Assembly (NCBI GenBank): GCA_039519185.1
Contig: CM076849.1
Location: 74,705,784 to 74,769,783 of the forward strand
Source of the DNA: Astragalus membranaceus
Taxonomy: Eukaryota > Streptophyta > Magnoliopsida > Fabales > Fabaceae
Direction: 5' to 3'
Length of the DNA stretch: 64,000 nucleotides
Part shown: one piece after another, positions 41,013 to 51,278 of the stretch
Numbering within the stretch: the first letter of the stretch is position 1
Layout of the letters: each line of letters begins with the position of its first letter
Notes under the pieces: generated by a model
What the model saw: only the letters and a program-made list of their open reading frames with translations
What the model was told of the DNA's origin: nothing
Database searches by the model: none
Program-made: the position numbers and the translations under genes

Positions 41013-42428
41013 TCATATGGTTCTAGGAGGTTTTTCCAGCACTGCAGAAAAATACACTTCATCCTTTGACTTTGGAGAAATAGCCCACTTATGTTTCTTG
41101 TACCTAAGTTGAAGAAACATATACATATACTCATCCAAATCTTTTTTATTACAAAAGAACCTATCAATCCATAATAACCCTCCTGGTCTTAAAATTCTAT
41201 CCCAATCATACAATATAAAATCCAATAACAGAAAATCAATCCAACCATCCATAAAACCAGTGGAATGAATCAAATCCATAGTATTATCAAAAAATGGAAG
41301 CCTTTGATTTAATGTAACATACAAAGGAACCAAACCTCTAAGAGCTATCATCTCATTAAAAGGAGCACCAAGGTTCAAAGCAGTTGAAACAATTGTCACA
41401 TTATTTTCCCACATCCTTGCAGCAAATGTGCCAGTTCCAATACCATAATCTAATCCAATTCTTATCTCACCAACCTTAATTTTCAAAACATCACTAATCA
41501 AAAAGTCACAAGAAAGTGAACTATTAGAAACCCATTTCACCTTTTCCTTTTCCATTTCAAAACATCCTGTGCATTTTGAATACCCTCTCTTTGGATTCTT
41601 GCTTGATAAACACTCAAATTTTCTACAACGATAATTCCCCCACCTCACATTTCTATCATCTGGTAATTTCCATAATGACTCATTGATAGAATAAGGCTTA
41701 GAATAAAGCTTTGAAGCCCTTGTCAAACACCTTCTTCTAGGCAAAGGATCACATCCATTAAGCATAAGTTTCTGAGCTAAATTCCAATCATCATCACAAT
41801 ATGAACCAATATCATAGTCCATGTAATTTTCTAACTCTTTCTTGTACAAAACACATGCATGTCCTATTGTGTTATAAACTTTTTCTGTCCTATATAGATT
41901 AATTTTTCCAACTCTATTCTCCTTTGGGGTTATGTACTTTCTAATCTCTTCCGTGACAAAATAATTAATCAAAGGATCTTCCTTCATTGTGGTGGAGTTA
42001 TTATTTCCTTCAATATTTGGAAGCCTAATTTGTCTTAGAGCAATATTACCACTATGAAGAGGCCTAACTATTTCTTCTTCTAAAAAATCTTTGTCTATAG
42101 TGGTTTCCTTGTTTTTCTCCATTTCTAGTAGTTTTGATTCAAGCTTGCTTTGCAAATTTTCCAATTTATCCAATACTTCTTCAACTCTATTAGAGAGTGA
42201 TTTTACATCAAAACCATAATCAACATCCTTCACAGTATAGAAATATTGACATATATCTTCATTGTGAAGGAAAAAACCAGCATAGTAGAATCTAGTTAAG
42301 CTCAAAATGCTTACTAGAATTACCATTCCTCCAAAAATAATTTGTAGCCAACCCATTATTCTTGCAGGTTTGCATTTTGGAAAATATAACCTTCCCATTA
42401 GACACTCTATCCTATTGATGAAAAACAA
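41013..42428 (-). CDS. Putative SAM-dependent methyltransferase, DUF248 type (At1g29790-like)
   Basis: The single-exon gene encodes 471 residues. Near the N-terminus is one hydrophobic segment (WLQIIFGGMVILVSILSL, residues 27-45) after a short basic stretch, so a type II membrane protein with a lumenal catalytic domain is likely, as in Golgi-located plant DUF248 proteins. A coiled-coil stem follows at residues 75-110. The SAM-binding motif is IGLDYGIGTGTFAARM near residue 327, with PFFDNTMDLIHSTG and RILRPGGLLWIDRF further on. The substrate is unknown; relatives are linked to cell-wall pectin methylation. The second Met (42398, MGRLYFPKC) is an equally good start, because a TATATAG at 42443-42450 is too close to 42428. 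This is one of two likely functional host genes here. Confidence 0.85.
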   Translation of the reverse strand: MFFINRIECLMGRLYFPKCKPARIMGWLQIIFGGMVILVSILSLTRFYYAGFFLHNEDICQYFYTVKDVDYGFDVKSLSNRVEEVLDKLENLQSKLESKLLEMEKNKETTIDKDFLEEEIVRPLHSGNIALRQIRLPNIEGNNNSTTMKEDPLINYFVTEEIRKYITPKENRVGKINLYRTEKVYNTIGHACVLYKKELENYMDYDIGSYCDDDWNLAQKLMLNGCDPLPRRRCLTRASKLYSKPYSINESLWKLPDDRNVRWGNYRCRKFECLSSKNPKRGYSKCTGCFEMEKEKVKWVSNSSLSCDFLISDVLKIKVGEIRIGLDYGIGTGTFAARMWENNVTIVSTALNLGAPFNEMIALRGLVPLYVTLNQRLPFFDNTMDLIHSTGFMDGWIDFLLLDFILYDWDRILRPGGLLWIDRFFCNKKDLDEYMYMFLQLRYKKHKWAISPKSKDEVYFSAVLEKPPRTI

Positions 42429-42984
42429 AAATTGGACACTCTTCTATATATGTGAAATTAAGAGAAAAATAGTGAGGGAAATGATAAATAATAGAAGTGC
42501 TTGATACCATAAAAGAAACAGGAACAAATGCTCTTCTAGCTAGGAGAATAATTTCTTGCTTCTTGCTTCATTAGCTGATGTGAATAATTTCTGTTGAAGA
42601 ATTGCAATTTGCTATTCATTAAAAATAGAGAGAAAAATACTAGGAGTATATCAACCATTATTAAGCAACTTGACTAGTTGACATATATTATAGAATACTC
42701 AAAGTGGTCAATTTATCCAATTGGAGTATAAACTATGAATTATGGCACATGATTCTTCCGTGATCCGAAGAATTTTATGCAATCGAAATAATTTAAAACG
42801 TTTCGATCCAGTTTTATTGGTGGGTTTTCTTGTATTTCAAGATATACCACATGAAAATAGTATGACTTCTTAAATGTGCAGACACGAAACCATTAGAAAA
42901 ATTTAAATCATTATTGATGATTTCTGAAAATTTAGATATTGGTATGAGGTAAGGCAATAGGCTTCATTTTATGAATTTTTTTTT
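42429..42984. promoter_or_regulatory. Upstream region of the methyltransferase gene
   Basis: AT-rich, with no coding signal on either strand. A TATATA motif on the minus strand at about 42443-42450 is the only core-promoter-like element I see. It ends at the T run beside the TIR of the first MULE-like element. Confidence 0.35.
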
Positions 42985-43049
42985 CCATGCTTTTACCAAC
43001 CCCCCCCCCCCCCCCTCCTAGTCACCACACACCCCATAACCTCCAAAAT

Positions 43050-44618
43050 CCAATACTGCTGATGTTCCTGTTGGGGATGATCATCAACAGGCTGCTCCTG
43101 TTGATGCTCCCGCTGATGCTCCTTCCACATCAGCTGCTGATTCCACATTCCCTCTCCTGGGTGGTCCGGAGGACAGGTCTGTGTTGCCGACTTACGAGTC
43201 TCATTTTGCTAAATCCCTATGGGATGGCGTGGTAAGTTACCTACCATCTATTTTGTAAACTTTATTATTACTTTTTTAAATGCTTAAGTTACGGATACCA
43301 TTTGCCAATGCAGAATCGTAAGGAGCTTAAGATAATTTCACACAGGCAGAGCCAGATAAACCCGCATCCTAACATTGTCAACTTTGTGATGGCATCTAGG
43401 ATATACCCTCTTAGGGACTTAGGGTATCCCAATGTCCTTGGTGGCCTATTAAATGCATTTATCGAGCGTTGACTTCCAGATACTTAATCATTCCACCTAC
43501 CTATTTGGTGAGATGAGTGTCACGCTCGATGATGTATCTTCATTGCTGCACATCTCCATCTTTGGGAGGTTTTATAACATGGTGGACTACACTAAGGCAC
43601 AGAGACAAAGGCCAAAGGGTTGTATATGGAGCTGAAATGGCTGAGGGATGTGGTGTATACCCTAGGGCCATCTTGGAGTAGCGATGGGAGCATGCCGCTA
43701 GGGCCTATATTCTATACCTGCTTGGTATGCTGATTTATTTCGACCAGACTGGCAGTTACACATGAGGGGATGGCCCTTGCCGATCTATATGACCAACTAC
43801 GGGACGCCAACAAACCAAAAAATAGGCAGATAGCTGGCTGCGCTTCACTGCTTCAAGTATGTATTATGATTAATTTATTTATCGGTTTACGATGTTACTG
43901 TAGGATTACTAATATGATTCCTATGTTCATTACAGGTCTGGATTTTTGAGCATTTCCAGGGTATCAACTTCGGTATCAAACACGTGGACCCTAAGTATGA
44001 TGAGGCACAGCCACGTGCTAAGCGGTGGGTGGCTACTTTCGGCGGGGATAGGAAGGCAGTTCGACTAGCGCTGGATCGGCTTCACCCAGATGAGGTCACC
44101 TGGGACCCATACATAGCTCACAGAGATGTCAGACCCTTCGAGGTGCTGTCACTGTTCAAAGGGTTTGTACGTCATGTTGGGTGCATGGTGCCCTACCTGC
44201 CAGATCGTGTCGTCAGGCAGTTTGGGAATGTGCAGGGGATCCCAGATGACCCCAAACCTCGTACTCGACGGATCATAACTTTAGAGGATTCTGACGGCAT
44301 GTGGGCGGAGTTCCATAAGCATTTGATAGAGCGGGGGGCGGCTATCAGGTCGGGTCACGGAGACACCGTGTGCCAGGGTACTTTTCTTGGTTTGGGAGGG
44401 TCTCACACCCATTTATACTTCTGTCTAGTTACCAGATACTAGAGGATGAGCTTGAGAGTAGAGAGGTACGTCTTTTACATGTTTTCATTTATTATTTTAT
44501 TAAACATGTACTTATTTTAATACATTTGTTTTCTGTCTCACAGATAATGCCAGAGATGATGCAGTTGGTGGATGAGTTGGAGCGTTCGATAGATGGGAGA
44601 GTTCCATGGTGGACGTAG
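43050..44618 (+). pseudogene. Plant mobile domain (PMD) gene of MULE-1, broken
   Basis: Four exons with canonical splice sites can be traced: about 43050-43231 (donor GTAAGT), 43314-43856 (acceptor AATGCAG, donor GTATGT), 43936-44465 (acceptor TTACAG, donor GTACGT) and 44544-44618. Recognisable parts are GGPEDRSVLPTYESHFAKSL, VMASRIYPLRDLGYPN, MSVTLDDVSSLLHISIFG, GMALADLYDQLRDANKPKNR and the long third exon (WVATFGGDRKAVRLALDRLH, VSL-F-GFVRH, DRVVRQFG). In exon 2 the WHGDT region is broken: a Trp codon has become TGA, an extra stop and a frameshift follow, and another break lies near 43730. The protein would be nuclear, related to the MAIN-like PMD family. The third exon frame alone is open (43984-44442). 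Confidence 0.8.
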
Positions 44619-44819
44619 CCATGGAGCATACTGGACCGAATGGTAGGGTTTATGTTAGTGCATGGTTGTTTGTATGGACTTGTTTGTTTTTAACTTTGTA
44701 ACTCGTTTACTACTAATTAATTTATATTTCTGTGGTGTTCATTTTAAGCAACAAATTTATTCATAAAAAGCATAACCATACATCAAACACGAAAGATAAC
44801 GAAATACAACTTTGTCTGA

Positions 44820-45348
44820 CTATAAAACGCAACAAGAACGAAACATAACAAACACCCGATTACAATTAATTTGGAGTCCCTGTCGCAAAAGAAAAATGAC
44901 CTCGTCCGGAGTGTGTATTGTTTCGACAAACACCCCCAACGGACGGGTTCTTGGAAAATGGCAATGTGCTTCCATCATGATGCGCATGTCGTCGTCGCTC
45001 CGAATCTCCATAGCTGAATAACGAATAGCCTCGTTTTCTCCATAAGTGGGCTTGCGAAAAGTAATACGACTTACGTCTTTACGCCACTCTCCCTCTCAAA
45101 CCTTCTTCTTTGCCTTTTTCCTTCAACTGGGTGAATGTTATATCCTTTTTCATCCTACAGAAGACAGAATTGCGACATTGAAACCAAACACCATCTTCCT
45201 TGGAGGTGATACTTCCACGGTGATGAAGGACAGTCAGAAATCTGTCATTTGAGTAATGGGTTAAGCACAACTCCATATCCATTTCAACGGGTGAGGGTGT
45301 TTGTGAAGAAGCAAATTGGGGTGTTGGTGGAGGTGGGGTGTGAAACAC
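44820..45348 (-). pseudogene. MURA N-terminal-like ORF of MULE-1
   Basis: Two frames join across one shift near 45080. 45348-45079 gives MELCLTHYSNDRFLTVLHHR and FCRMKKDITFTQLKEKGK. The following stretch (about 45085-44820) gives RITFRKPTYGENEAIRYSAM and RSDDDMRIMMEAHCHFPR, then GVFVE. The pattern (R-x-P-x(n), acidic D-D-D-x-R-I-M, aromatic-rich end) is the N-terminal domain seen at the front of plant MULE transposases. It ends with a stop at 44820 with no DDE catalytic domain, so it is a truncated transposase or a stand-alone N-terminal protein. It converges on the PMD gene. Confidence 0.6.
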
Positions 45349-45939
45349 ATAGTGAAAACTGAGACCCTATTTATAATAGGTGTGGTAAAAAATTGAGTCG
45401 TTGATTTCAATTTTAGATCACAAATCTAAGCCGTTTAAATTCTATCCGTTGTGGCACATTTTCCAAAGGAAATGTCATCCACTCCTTTTTCTGACACATT
45501 TGATTGATTGTAAGCCATTGATAAAAAGTGTCGGTGGAATCTGAGTCGTTGAAAGATTCAAGATATTTTATACAGGTGCGACAGGCAGGGACCGGATTGG
45601 TTCGGCACATGAGAACCGGACCTGAAAAAACTTCAAAGGATGGGGGATGTCACAAGACATCAGCCACGTAACATATCCAACGTACCGGTTCGGTTAAGAG
45701 GTGCCGTACCCGTGAATTACCAGGAAAAAAATAAGGACGTGCTTGGAACTTTTTTTCATTAAGGGTGTGCGGTGAGTAGAAGGGGTTATGGAAAAAGCAT
45801 GGGCCTTTTTTTTGACAAATTCATTTTAAGAGCCTTAAACAAGTCTTCTGAAAGGCCCATACTTCGTACACCCCCCCCCCCCCCCTCTACTCAGTGGACA
45901 CCCCCAAAACTAGTGAAAAGACCAAAATGCCATTTATGA

Positions 45940-46105
45940 GTAAGTTCTGAACTAGTTCGGAAAATAAGTATTGAGTGTGTTATCTTCACTAATCAAACGC
46001 ACAGACACCCCCTTCATGCATTTTTAACAGGTTCGAAGGTTTGGGATCGAACTAGTTCGGCCTTTTGGGATCGAACCAGTTCGGCCTTTTGGGAACGAAC
46101 TGCCT
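45940..46105. repeat. Left subterminal GAAC/GTTCG repeats of MULE-2
   Basis: Motifs of the form CGAAC(T/C)AGTTCGG recur at 45948, 46050, 46073 and nearby (TGGGATCGAACTAGTTCGGC). They are short palindromes and resemble transposase-binding subterminal repeats. Confidence 0.55.
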
Positions 46106-46109
46106 TATT

Positions 46110-47167
46110 TTTAACAAGTCCTGAAATCCTTTGGTATGCCGGCATCCTTCAGCTGATCATATAAGTGTGCCAGGGCCATACCCCCCCCCCCCCCCCCCCC
46201 AGCTGTAGCTGCTAACCTGGTTCAGATCAGTGAGTAACCCAATGTAGCCAACCTTCACCATATTTCCAGTTTTGTCAGCAAACAAGGTACACCCCAGCAT
46301 GTATAGAAGGTAGGTATGGGCAGCATCCTCAAAGCGACCCTCACGGATGGTTGTGGTGTAGACAGTATTCCTCAACCACTTAAAAGTTACATACACTCCT
46401 TTTTCAGGTATCTGAGCCTGGGCATCTTCAGGGTCTCCACCCAAATAGTCTACCAGAAGTTCTTGAGCCTCAAACTTGGAATATTCTGGCATGTCATAAA
46501 ACATTCCCATTATGGGAATGTGCAGCAGCTGAGAGACGTCATCCAGTGTGATCGTCATCTCACCCACCGGAAGGGGGAAGCTGGATGTATCTCCATGCCA
46601 TCTCTCGACGAAGGCATTCACCAACCCAACATTGATGTTGGTGAAGCCCAAATCCTGAAGGGGATACAAACCAGATGCTTGTATGTAGTCCTCAATGCCA
46701 GGATCCATATCAAACCCCCTAAGACTGTGGTTGTGAACCTTCAGCGGCTCACGTTCCTACATTTATGATTATAAACAAAATTTGGTTAACCCTAAATAAT
46801 TACCTAAACATAAAATCTAAAAAAATAACTTAATTTAAATAATTATAAACATACTGTTCCCTCCCATAGCACGCGGGCAACATGTGAGCCATATGAAGGC
46901 AATACAGATCTGTCATCTGGACCACCCCGGGAAAGGGAACGTGGCTGGTGCAGAGGTTGAAGGTCTCGATGAAGACGGCTCACCAGATGAGGCAGCAGTA
47001 TCAGCAGCTGGGGCAGCAGTATTAGTGGGGTCATCCGGACCAGCCATGTCAGCAGCTATAAAGTTCCCAGCATCCTGCTCAAGGTCATCATATCGAAGTG
47101 TAGGACGCACTCTCTCGTCGTCCTCATGTCCCTGTCGGGAACTACCACCTCTCATTGTCTTTGCCAT
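46110..47167 (-). pseudogene. Plant mobile domain (PMD) gene of MULE-2, broken
   Basis: Exon 1 (about 47167-46860) starts MAKTMRGGSSRQGHEDDERV, runs through a low-complexity Pro/Ala/Ser stretch and, after a frameshift, ends GGPDDRSVLPSYGSHVARVL at a GTATGT donor. The intron ends at ATGTAG (46757-46759). Exon 2 (46756 to about 46110) gives VNAFVERWHGDTSSFPLPV, MTITLDDVSQLLHIPIMG and YLLYMLGCTLFADKTGN, then SYSWG. A G run of about 22 (46171-46200 on the plus strand) then interrupts, after which MALAHLYDQLKDAGIPKD continues in another frame. The C-terminal third is missing. It is clearly related to the MULE-1 gene and has an intact WHGDT region where MULE-1 is broken. Confidence 0.8.
46171..46200. 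repeat. Poly(C) tract inside the MULE-2 PMD exon
   Basis: A run of more than 20 C interrupts coding sequence that would otherwise read SYSWG followed by MALAHLYDQL. Shorter C runs lie at 42999-43015 and 45871-45885 in the TIRs of both elements. The exact lengths may be sequencing estimates. Confidence 0.8.
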
Positions 47168-47228
47168 TACTAAAAAAAATTAAACATACCTGAATTAGAA
47201 TTAAGTAATTTAAATCAGACATGCAGGG

Positions 47229-47400
47229 GTTCGTTTTTTTCAAACCGAACCGGTTTGAAACTTAAGGTCCGAACGAACTGCCTGGAAAACAAATTTTCAG
47301 TGGTTGGAAACTTTGGGACAGAACAGGTTCGTTCTGTAAAAAACCGAACCATGCAAACATCATGGGTTCGAACTTAAAGTTCCGAACAATGCGATTTTTA
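47229..47400. repeat. Right subterminal GTTCG/CGAAC repeats of MULE-2
   Basis: Clustered motifs include AAACCGAACCGGTTTGAAAC, CCGAACGAACTGCC, GAACAGGTTCGTTC, and GGGTTCGAAC. They mirror the left subterminal cluster, and CGAACTGCC is shared between the two sides. Confidence 0.55.
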
Positions 47401-47728
47401 GAAAAAATAAAACGCATACGAAAACAAAAAGAGGAGAATGAGGCATACCTAAACGCACACGAAAAATGAAGAGGAGCAAAGGGAGCGACTAAGAACTTCG
47501 CCGGAGCTGTTGTGGCTGGCTGGTGGTCCGGTTGAGGGAGAAGAGGGAGAGAAAACGAGAGGGTGTGAGAGAGGGAGAGGTTCGGTTGAAAGTTTGATGA
47601 GTGAGGGGTGTGGGTGTGTGAGAGAGGGAAAGGGAATAGATTAGTGATTTTGAATTAGGGGTATTTTGGGAATATTGGGGGGTTGGGGTGTCTAGTGAGT
47701 AGGGAGGGGGTTGTATACCCTTCTGGAA

Positions 47729-48229
47729 ACAATATGAGCCCACATTCAAATTACAAAAGAGGATGACATATGGTTTGATGGTTTCTATTTGTGCTTCTCA
47801 TTCTTCCTTATGCAACCCCTCAAATTAATCCATATTGTTTTTTTTCAAAATATTCATGCTTGAAAGTTAACTTCTCTAAACGAAAGTTAACTTCTGGAAC
47901 TTATATTTCCTTTTCGTATTTAATTAACATTTTAGATTAATTACCTGTCTTTAGGTTGCGGAAGGACCAAGTAAACTGCGACGACGTATGTGAAGATCTT
48001 ATCTACAAAAATGGTGGTTTCAACCTAGTACAGTAGAAACACCCTCCTAGCATGATCAATGTGTTAGATCCCAGATGATTGACAAAAGAATTTTGATGAT
48101 AACACAACTACTTAGTGAACAACTTAACTTTAATGATTTGATGCATCTACTTTAAGTGTGCATAATTAATGTTTGTGACGATAAGGAAGTAACACTTACA
48201 TCGAATACACTACAAGGGACTAAGTGAAA
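47729..48229. other. AT-rich spacer, no gene seen
   Basis: I see no coding signal. A TGTTAGATCCCAG-type sequence at 48062, followed by TTTGATGATAACACAAC, resembles the start of an old copia-type LTR, but no partner end was found. Confidence 0.35.
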
Positions 48230-48408
48230 CAGTACTGCTATTTACAGCGAATTTTTTCCGCCAAAATCGCTCATGAAGTACGTGCACATCCTTTACTGAT
48301 TGAAAATAATAGCAATGGTGTCAAAAAGTAGTTGGCACCGGATTACACCACACACCTCATTCGTGGGGTGTTTTCCACGAAATGTTTTCGCAATAACCAG
48401 CATTGTCC
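48230..48408. mobile_element. Small MITE, probably Mutator-like (179 bp)
   Basis: It is flanked by CTAAGTGAAA at 48220-48229 and 48409-48418. The ends are weak inverted repeats: CTATTTACAGCGAATTTTTT at the left and, reverse complemented, GGTTATTGCGAAAACATTTC at the right. A 9-10 bp TSD points to a Mutator-type origin. Confidence 0.5.
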
Positions 48409-48929
48409 CTAAGTGAAATACTTGATTAGTGTCTAATCTAGTAGAAATAGAGTGTGTCTTCTAGGATAGTATATCTCTACGTCTGCCTTTCATAAAGAAG
48501 AGTGTGTCTTGTCTTCTCTATACAAGCATGTCCCTTGAAGAAGCAAAAGCTATAACGGGTTGAAGATTCATCTACTTAAATGGCTTAAAGGTCTCACATT
48601 ACGTAGATAAGACAAGAAAACATCATTAGTTTGAAATATCTCTATAAAGTTACAATGGATTTGTCACAAAATGTTGGTTGTAAACTAGTGTCATTACTCT
48701 ACTAAACATTCCTTGTGCTTTCTACCCCTTTAGACGAAACTCCTAGTTAGTGTTCTCTCTCTGACACTTTTTCACTCAATTTTTGAAACGACAATACTTC
48801 CCTTATAAACTTTCTTTTGAAACCCTCACAAAACCTTTTAGATTTCTCTCTACTTTTGTTATCAAGAAGGGCTTCCACGGGGAAGAAATTTTTCGATGCT
48901 CACTACAAGAATTTCGGTGATTTCCAAGG

Positions 48930-49135
48930 GAAACATCCATCGCAAAAGCAGGAAAATCCGTCGCTAATACGCATTTCCGACAAAATTTCCGACGGAACTT
49001 TCCCTCACAAACGGTTCCGTCGCAAATCCCTCGCAAATCCCTTGCAAATTCCGTCGGAAATTCGTCGCAAATCTCTCACAAATATCCGTCGCAAATCCCT
49101 CGGAAATATCCTTCGCAAATCCCTCGCAAATATAT
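48930..49135. repeat. Left subterminal repeats of the CACTA element
   Basis: Repeated CCGTCGCAAATCCCTCGCAAAT and TTCCGACGGAA-type words, irregularly spaced. The right subterminal region (54500-54690) carries TTGCGACGGAT, CCTCGGAA and AGCGACGGG words. Such motifs bind the CACTA TnpA protein in known systems. Confidence 0.8.
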
Positions 49136-50892
49136 CATAAAACACAAATGCTTCAGATATATCATAAAACACTAGCAGTAAAGGTGATGTGTTTGTGTTG
49201 ATAATAAGCCATCTAGAAAAATATAAAGATAATATAACACCAAACAAGAACCCTAACAGAATAGAGAAATCAGAATAAAAACCAAACAAGAACCTTAACA
49301 AAATTAAGAGGAACTTTGAAATCAAAAACAGATAAAATACAATAGGTTAAATGCAAAATAAACCAAAATGAATTCAATAGCTAGTTCATTCTTTACTAAA
49401 ATTGTATCCTCATCCTTAAATTCTCCTCTCAGAATACCCTTGGCAAGTTCATTCTCCACATTTTGCTGAATCACTCTCTTGACTGGCCCAGCCCCATAGT
49501 TGGGATCATACCCCAAACTACCAAGAAGTTGGATAGCAGCCTCTGTGACATTGATTTTCATCTTGCGATCTACTACTCTCTTTTGCAAACGCTCCAACTG
49601 TAATCAACATGAAAAGGGGACACATTAGAGATATGAAATACTATTGTCAATCAATATGGATAAGGAATCTAGAATATTTTGGAAAAAAGGCATGGGTTGT
49701 TGGAGGAGTGAAATTACCTGTAACCTGACAATGCTATTTATTTGTTCACGGTCTAGAGGCTGGAAAACAATATACTCATCAACTCTATTCATGAACTCGG
49801 GGCGAAAGATGGATCTTGCAGCATCCATTACACGCTGCTTTATGGTTTCATAAGCCAGCTCTTTAGGAGCAGTGTCATCATCAGTGTTGAGAATGTACTG
49901 AGATCCAACATTTGAGGTTATGATGATAACAGTGTTGGTAAAGCTCACTGTGCGACCCTGTGAGTCAGTTACTCTTCCATCATCTAAAATCTGAAGGAAT
50001 ACATTGAAGACATCTGAGTGTGCCTTTTCAATCCCATCAAACAAAATAACAACATATGGTCTGCGGCGAACTGTCTCAGTAAGCTGCCCTCCCTCTTCAT
50101 AGCCATAAAGCTAGCAATTGGATGATGGGGATCTGAAAGACCTGCTCTTGATCGTTGGATAGCCTCGGCTACAGCAGTAACAACAGGGCCTTGACCTACC
50201 ACACGCTTGTGGAGCACTTCCTCTAATTACAATGTTGAAGTTTTGAAACTGGGATACCAGTCCACTTGCTTACAATTTCAGCAATATCATTTCCTGTAAC
50301 TTCCTCTCTTAGCATTGATTTCCCAGAGTTCATATATTCATCTAACTCCTTCTCTGCACCCTCAAGTTGTTGTTGCAAAGAGTTTAGGCTGCCATACTTT
50401 AATTCAGCAGCACGGTTTAGATCATACTCCCGCTCAGCCTGCTGGATATCAAGATTCACCCTGTCTATCTGATACATTAATACAGAAGACATTAGGTGTT
50501 GATCATAATTAATATGAAATCAGCTTTTACGTAATTAAATTTCTAATTTCATTTATAACACACCTCTTCTTTGATAGAAATTAGTGCCTTATGAGCATCA
50601 CTGATTGCAGTCCAGAAAAAAATTAACCAAATAAACTTGCAAATGGAATTAAAAAGAGATCAAGTCAGAACCATATTTTGATGATTTAAAACCAATCCTT
50701 CCAAAACGAGTAGACTCTAGTCACCTGTAACCTCCTAACAGAAGCCAAGTAGCTACATTTTTAAAGATTTAAACAAAATGATTTTAAATAATGCCTTAAA
50801 TCATTTATCCCTTGAAGCTGCCCAACTATTCCCTTAGCACAATTTCATCGACCCTTCCCCGCAACACATACCCTTTTTCCTTATACATTATA

Positions 50893-51172
50893 GGCTTAAA
50901 TATGGTTTAGGCCCCTGCAAATATAGGGTGTTTTGGTTTAAGCCCCTGCAAAATTTTTTTTTGTTAAAAGCCCTTGCAAAATGAAATATTTTGTTATAAG
51001 TCCTTCTCAACATATCCAGCAATCATAGCATTCCATCTTAAGGCTAACATTTTAGTCTTAGAAGGGCTAATAACAAAATATGTCATTTTGCAAGGGCTTT
51101 TAACAAAAAAAAAATTACAGGGGCTTAAACCAAAACACCCTATATTTGCAGGGCCTAAAACATATTTAAGCC
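50893..51172. mobile_element. 280-bp MULE-type MITE with perfect 9-bp TSD
   Basis: The left arm GGCTTAAATATGGTTTAGGC and the right arm are inverted copies over about 100 bases. TACATTATA flanks both sides (50884-50892 and 51173-51181). It inserted into a ClpB intron or spacer inside the CACTA element. It has no coding capacity; the short ORF at 50974 is a shadow. Confidence 0.92.
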
Positions 51173-51278
51173 TACATTATAAAAACGTTTCCTTTACGCT
51201 TTTATTGCTTCAATTTCTGATTTTTGTGTTTGGAGAGCGTTTGTTGAAAGTACTAAGAGGTTATTAGCTTGAAAAGAA

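Larger units (their letters stand above)
42985..45805 (+). mobile_element. Mutator-like TIR transposon carrying a PMD gene (MULE-1)
   Basis: The left end reads CCATGCTTTTACCAAC, C-run, CTCCTAGTCACCACACACC. The reverse complement of the right end (45767-45805) reads GGCCCATGCTTTTTCCATAA, then CCCCTTCTACTCACCGCACACCC. These are imperfect TIRs. Both sides abut runs of eight or nine T (42976-42984 and 45806-45813), consistent with a 9-bp MULE-type TSD but not informative. Inside are a broken PMD gene (plus) and a MURA N-terminal-like ORF (minus) that converge, as mudrA and mudrB do in MuDR. No transposase catalytic domain is present, so it is non-autonomous. Confidence 0.65.
45854..47719 (-). mobile_element. 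Second Mutator-like TIR transposon with PMD gene (MULE-2)
   Basis: The left end reads GGCCCATACTTCGTACA, C-run, CTCTACTCAGTGGACACCCC. The reverse complement of the right end reads GGTATACAACCCCCTCCC, then TACTCACTAGACACCCC. The same TIR core is found in MULE-1. Candidate 9-bp TSDs are CTTCTGAAA (45845-45853) and CTTCTGGAA (47720-47728), eight of nine matching. It carries a broken PMD gene on the minus strand and TTCG/CGAAC-rich subterminal DNA. It lacks the third-exon region and the MURA-like ORF of MULE-1, so it is an internally deleted relative. Confidence 0.6.

Noticed and set aside
45413..45610. 65-residue minus-strand ORF in MULE-1
   Set aside because: No recognisable family and located in subterminal DNA between the MURA-like ORF and the TIR.
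47489..47749. 86-residue minus-strand Ser/Pro/Thr ORF crossing the right end of MULE-2
   Set aside because: It spans the transposon boundary and is low complexity.
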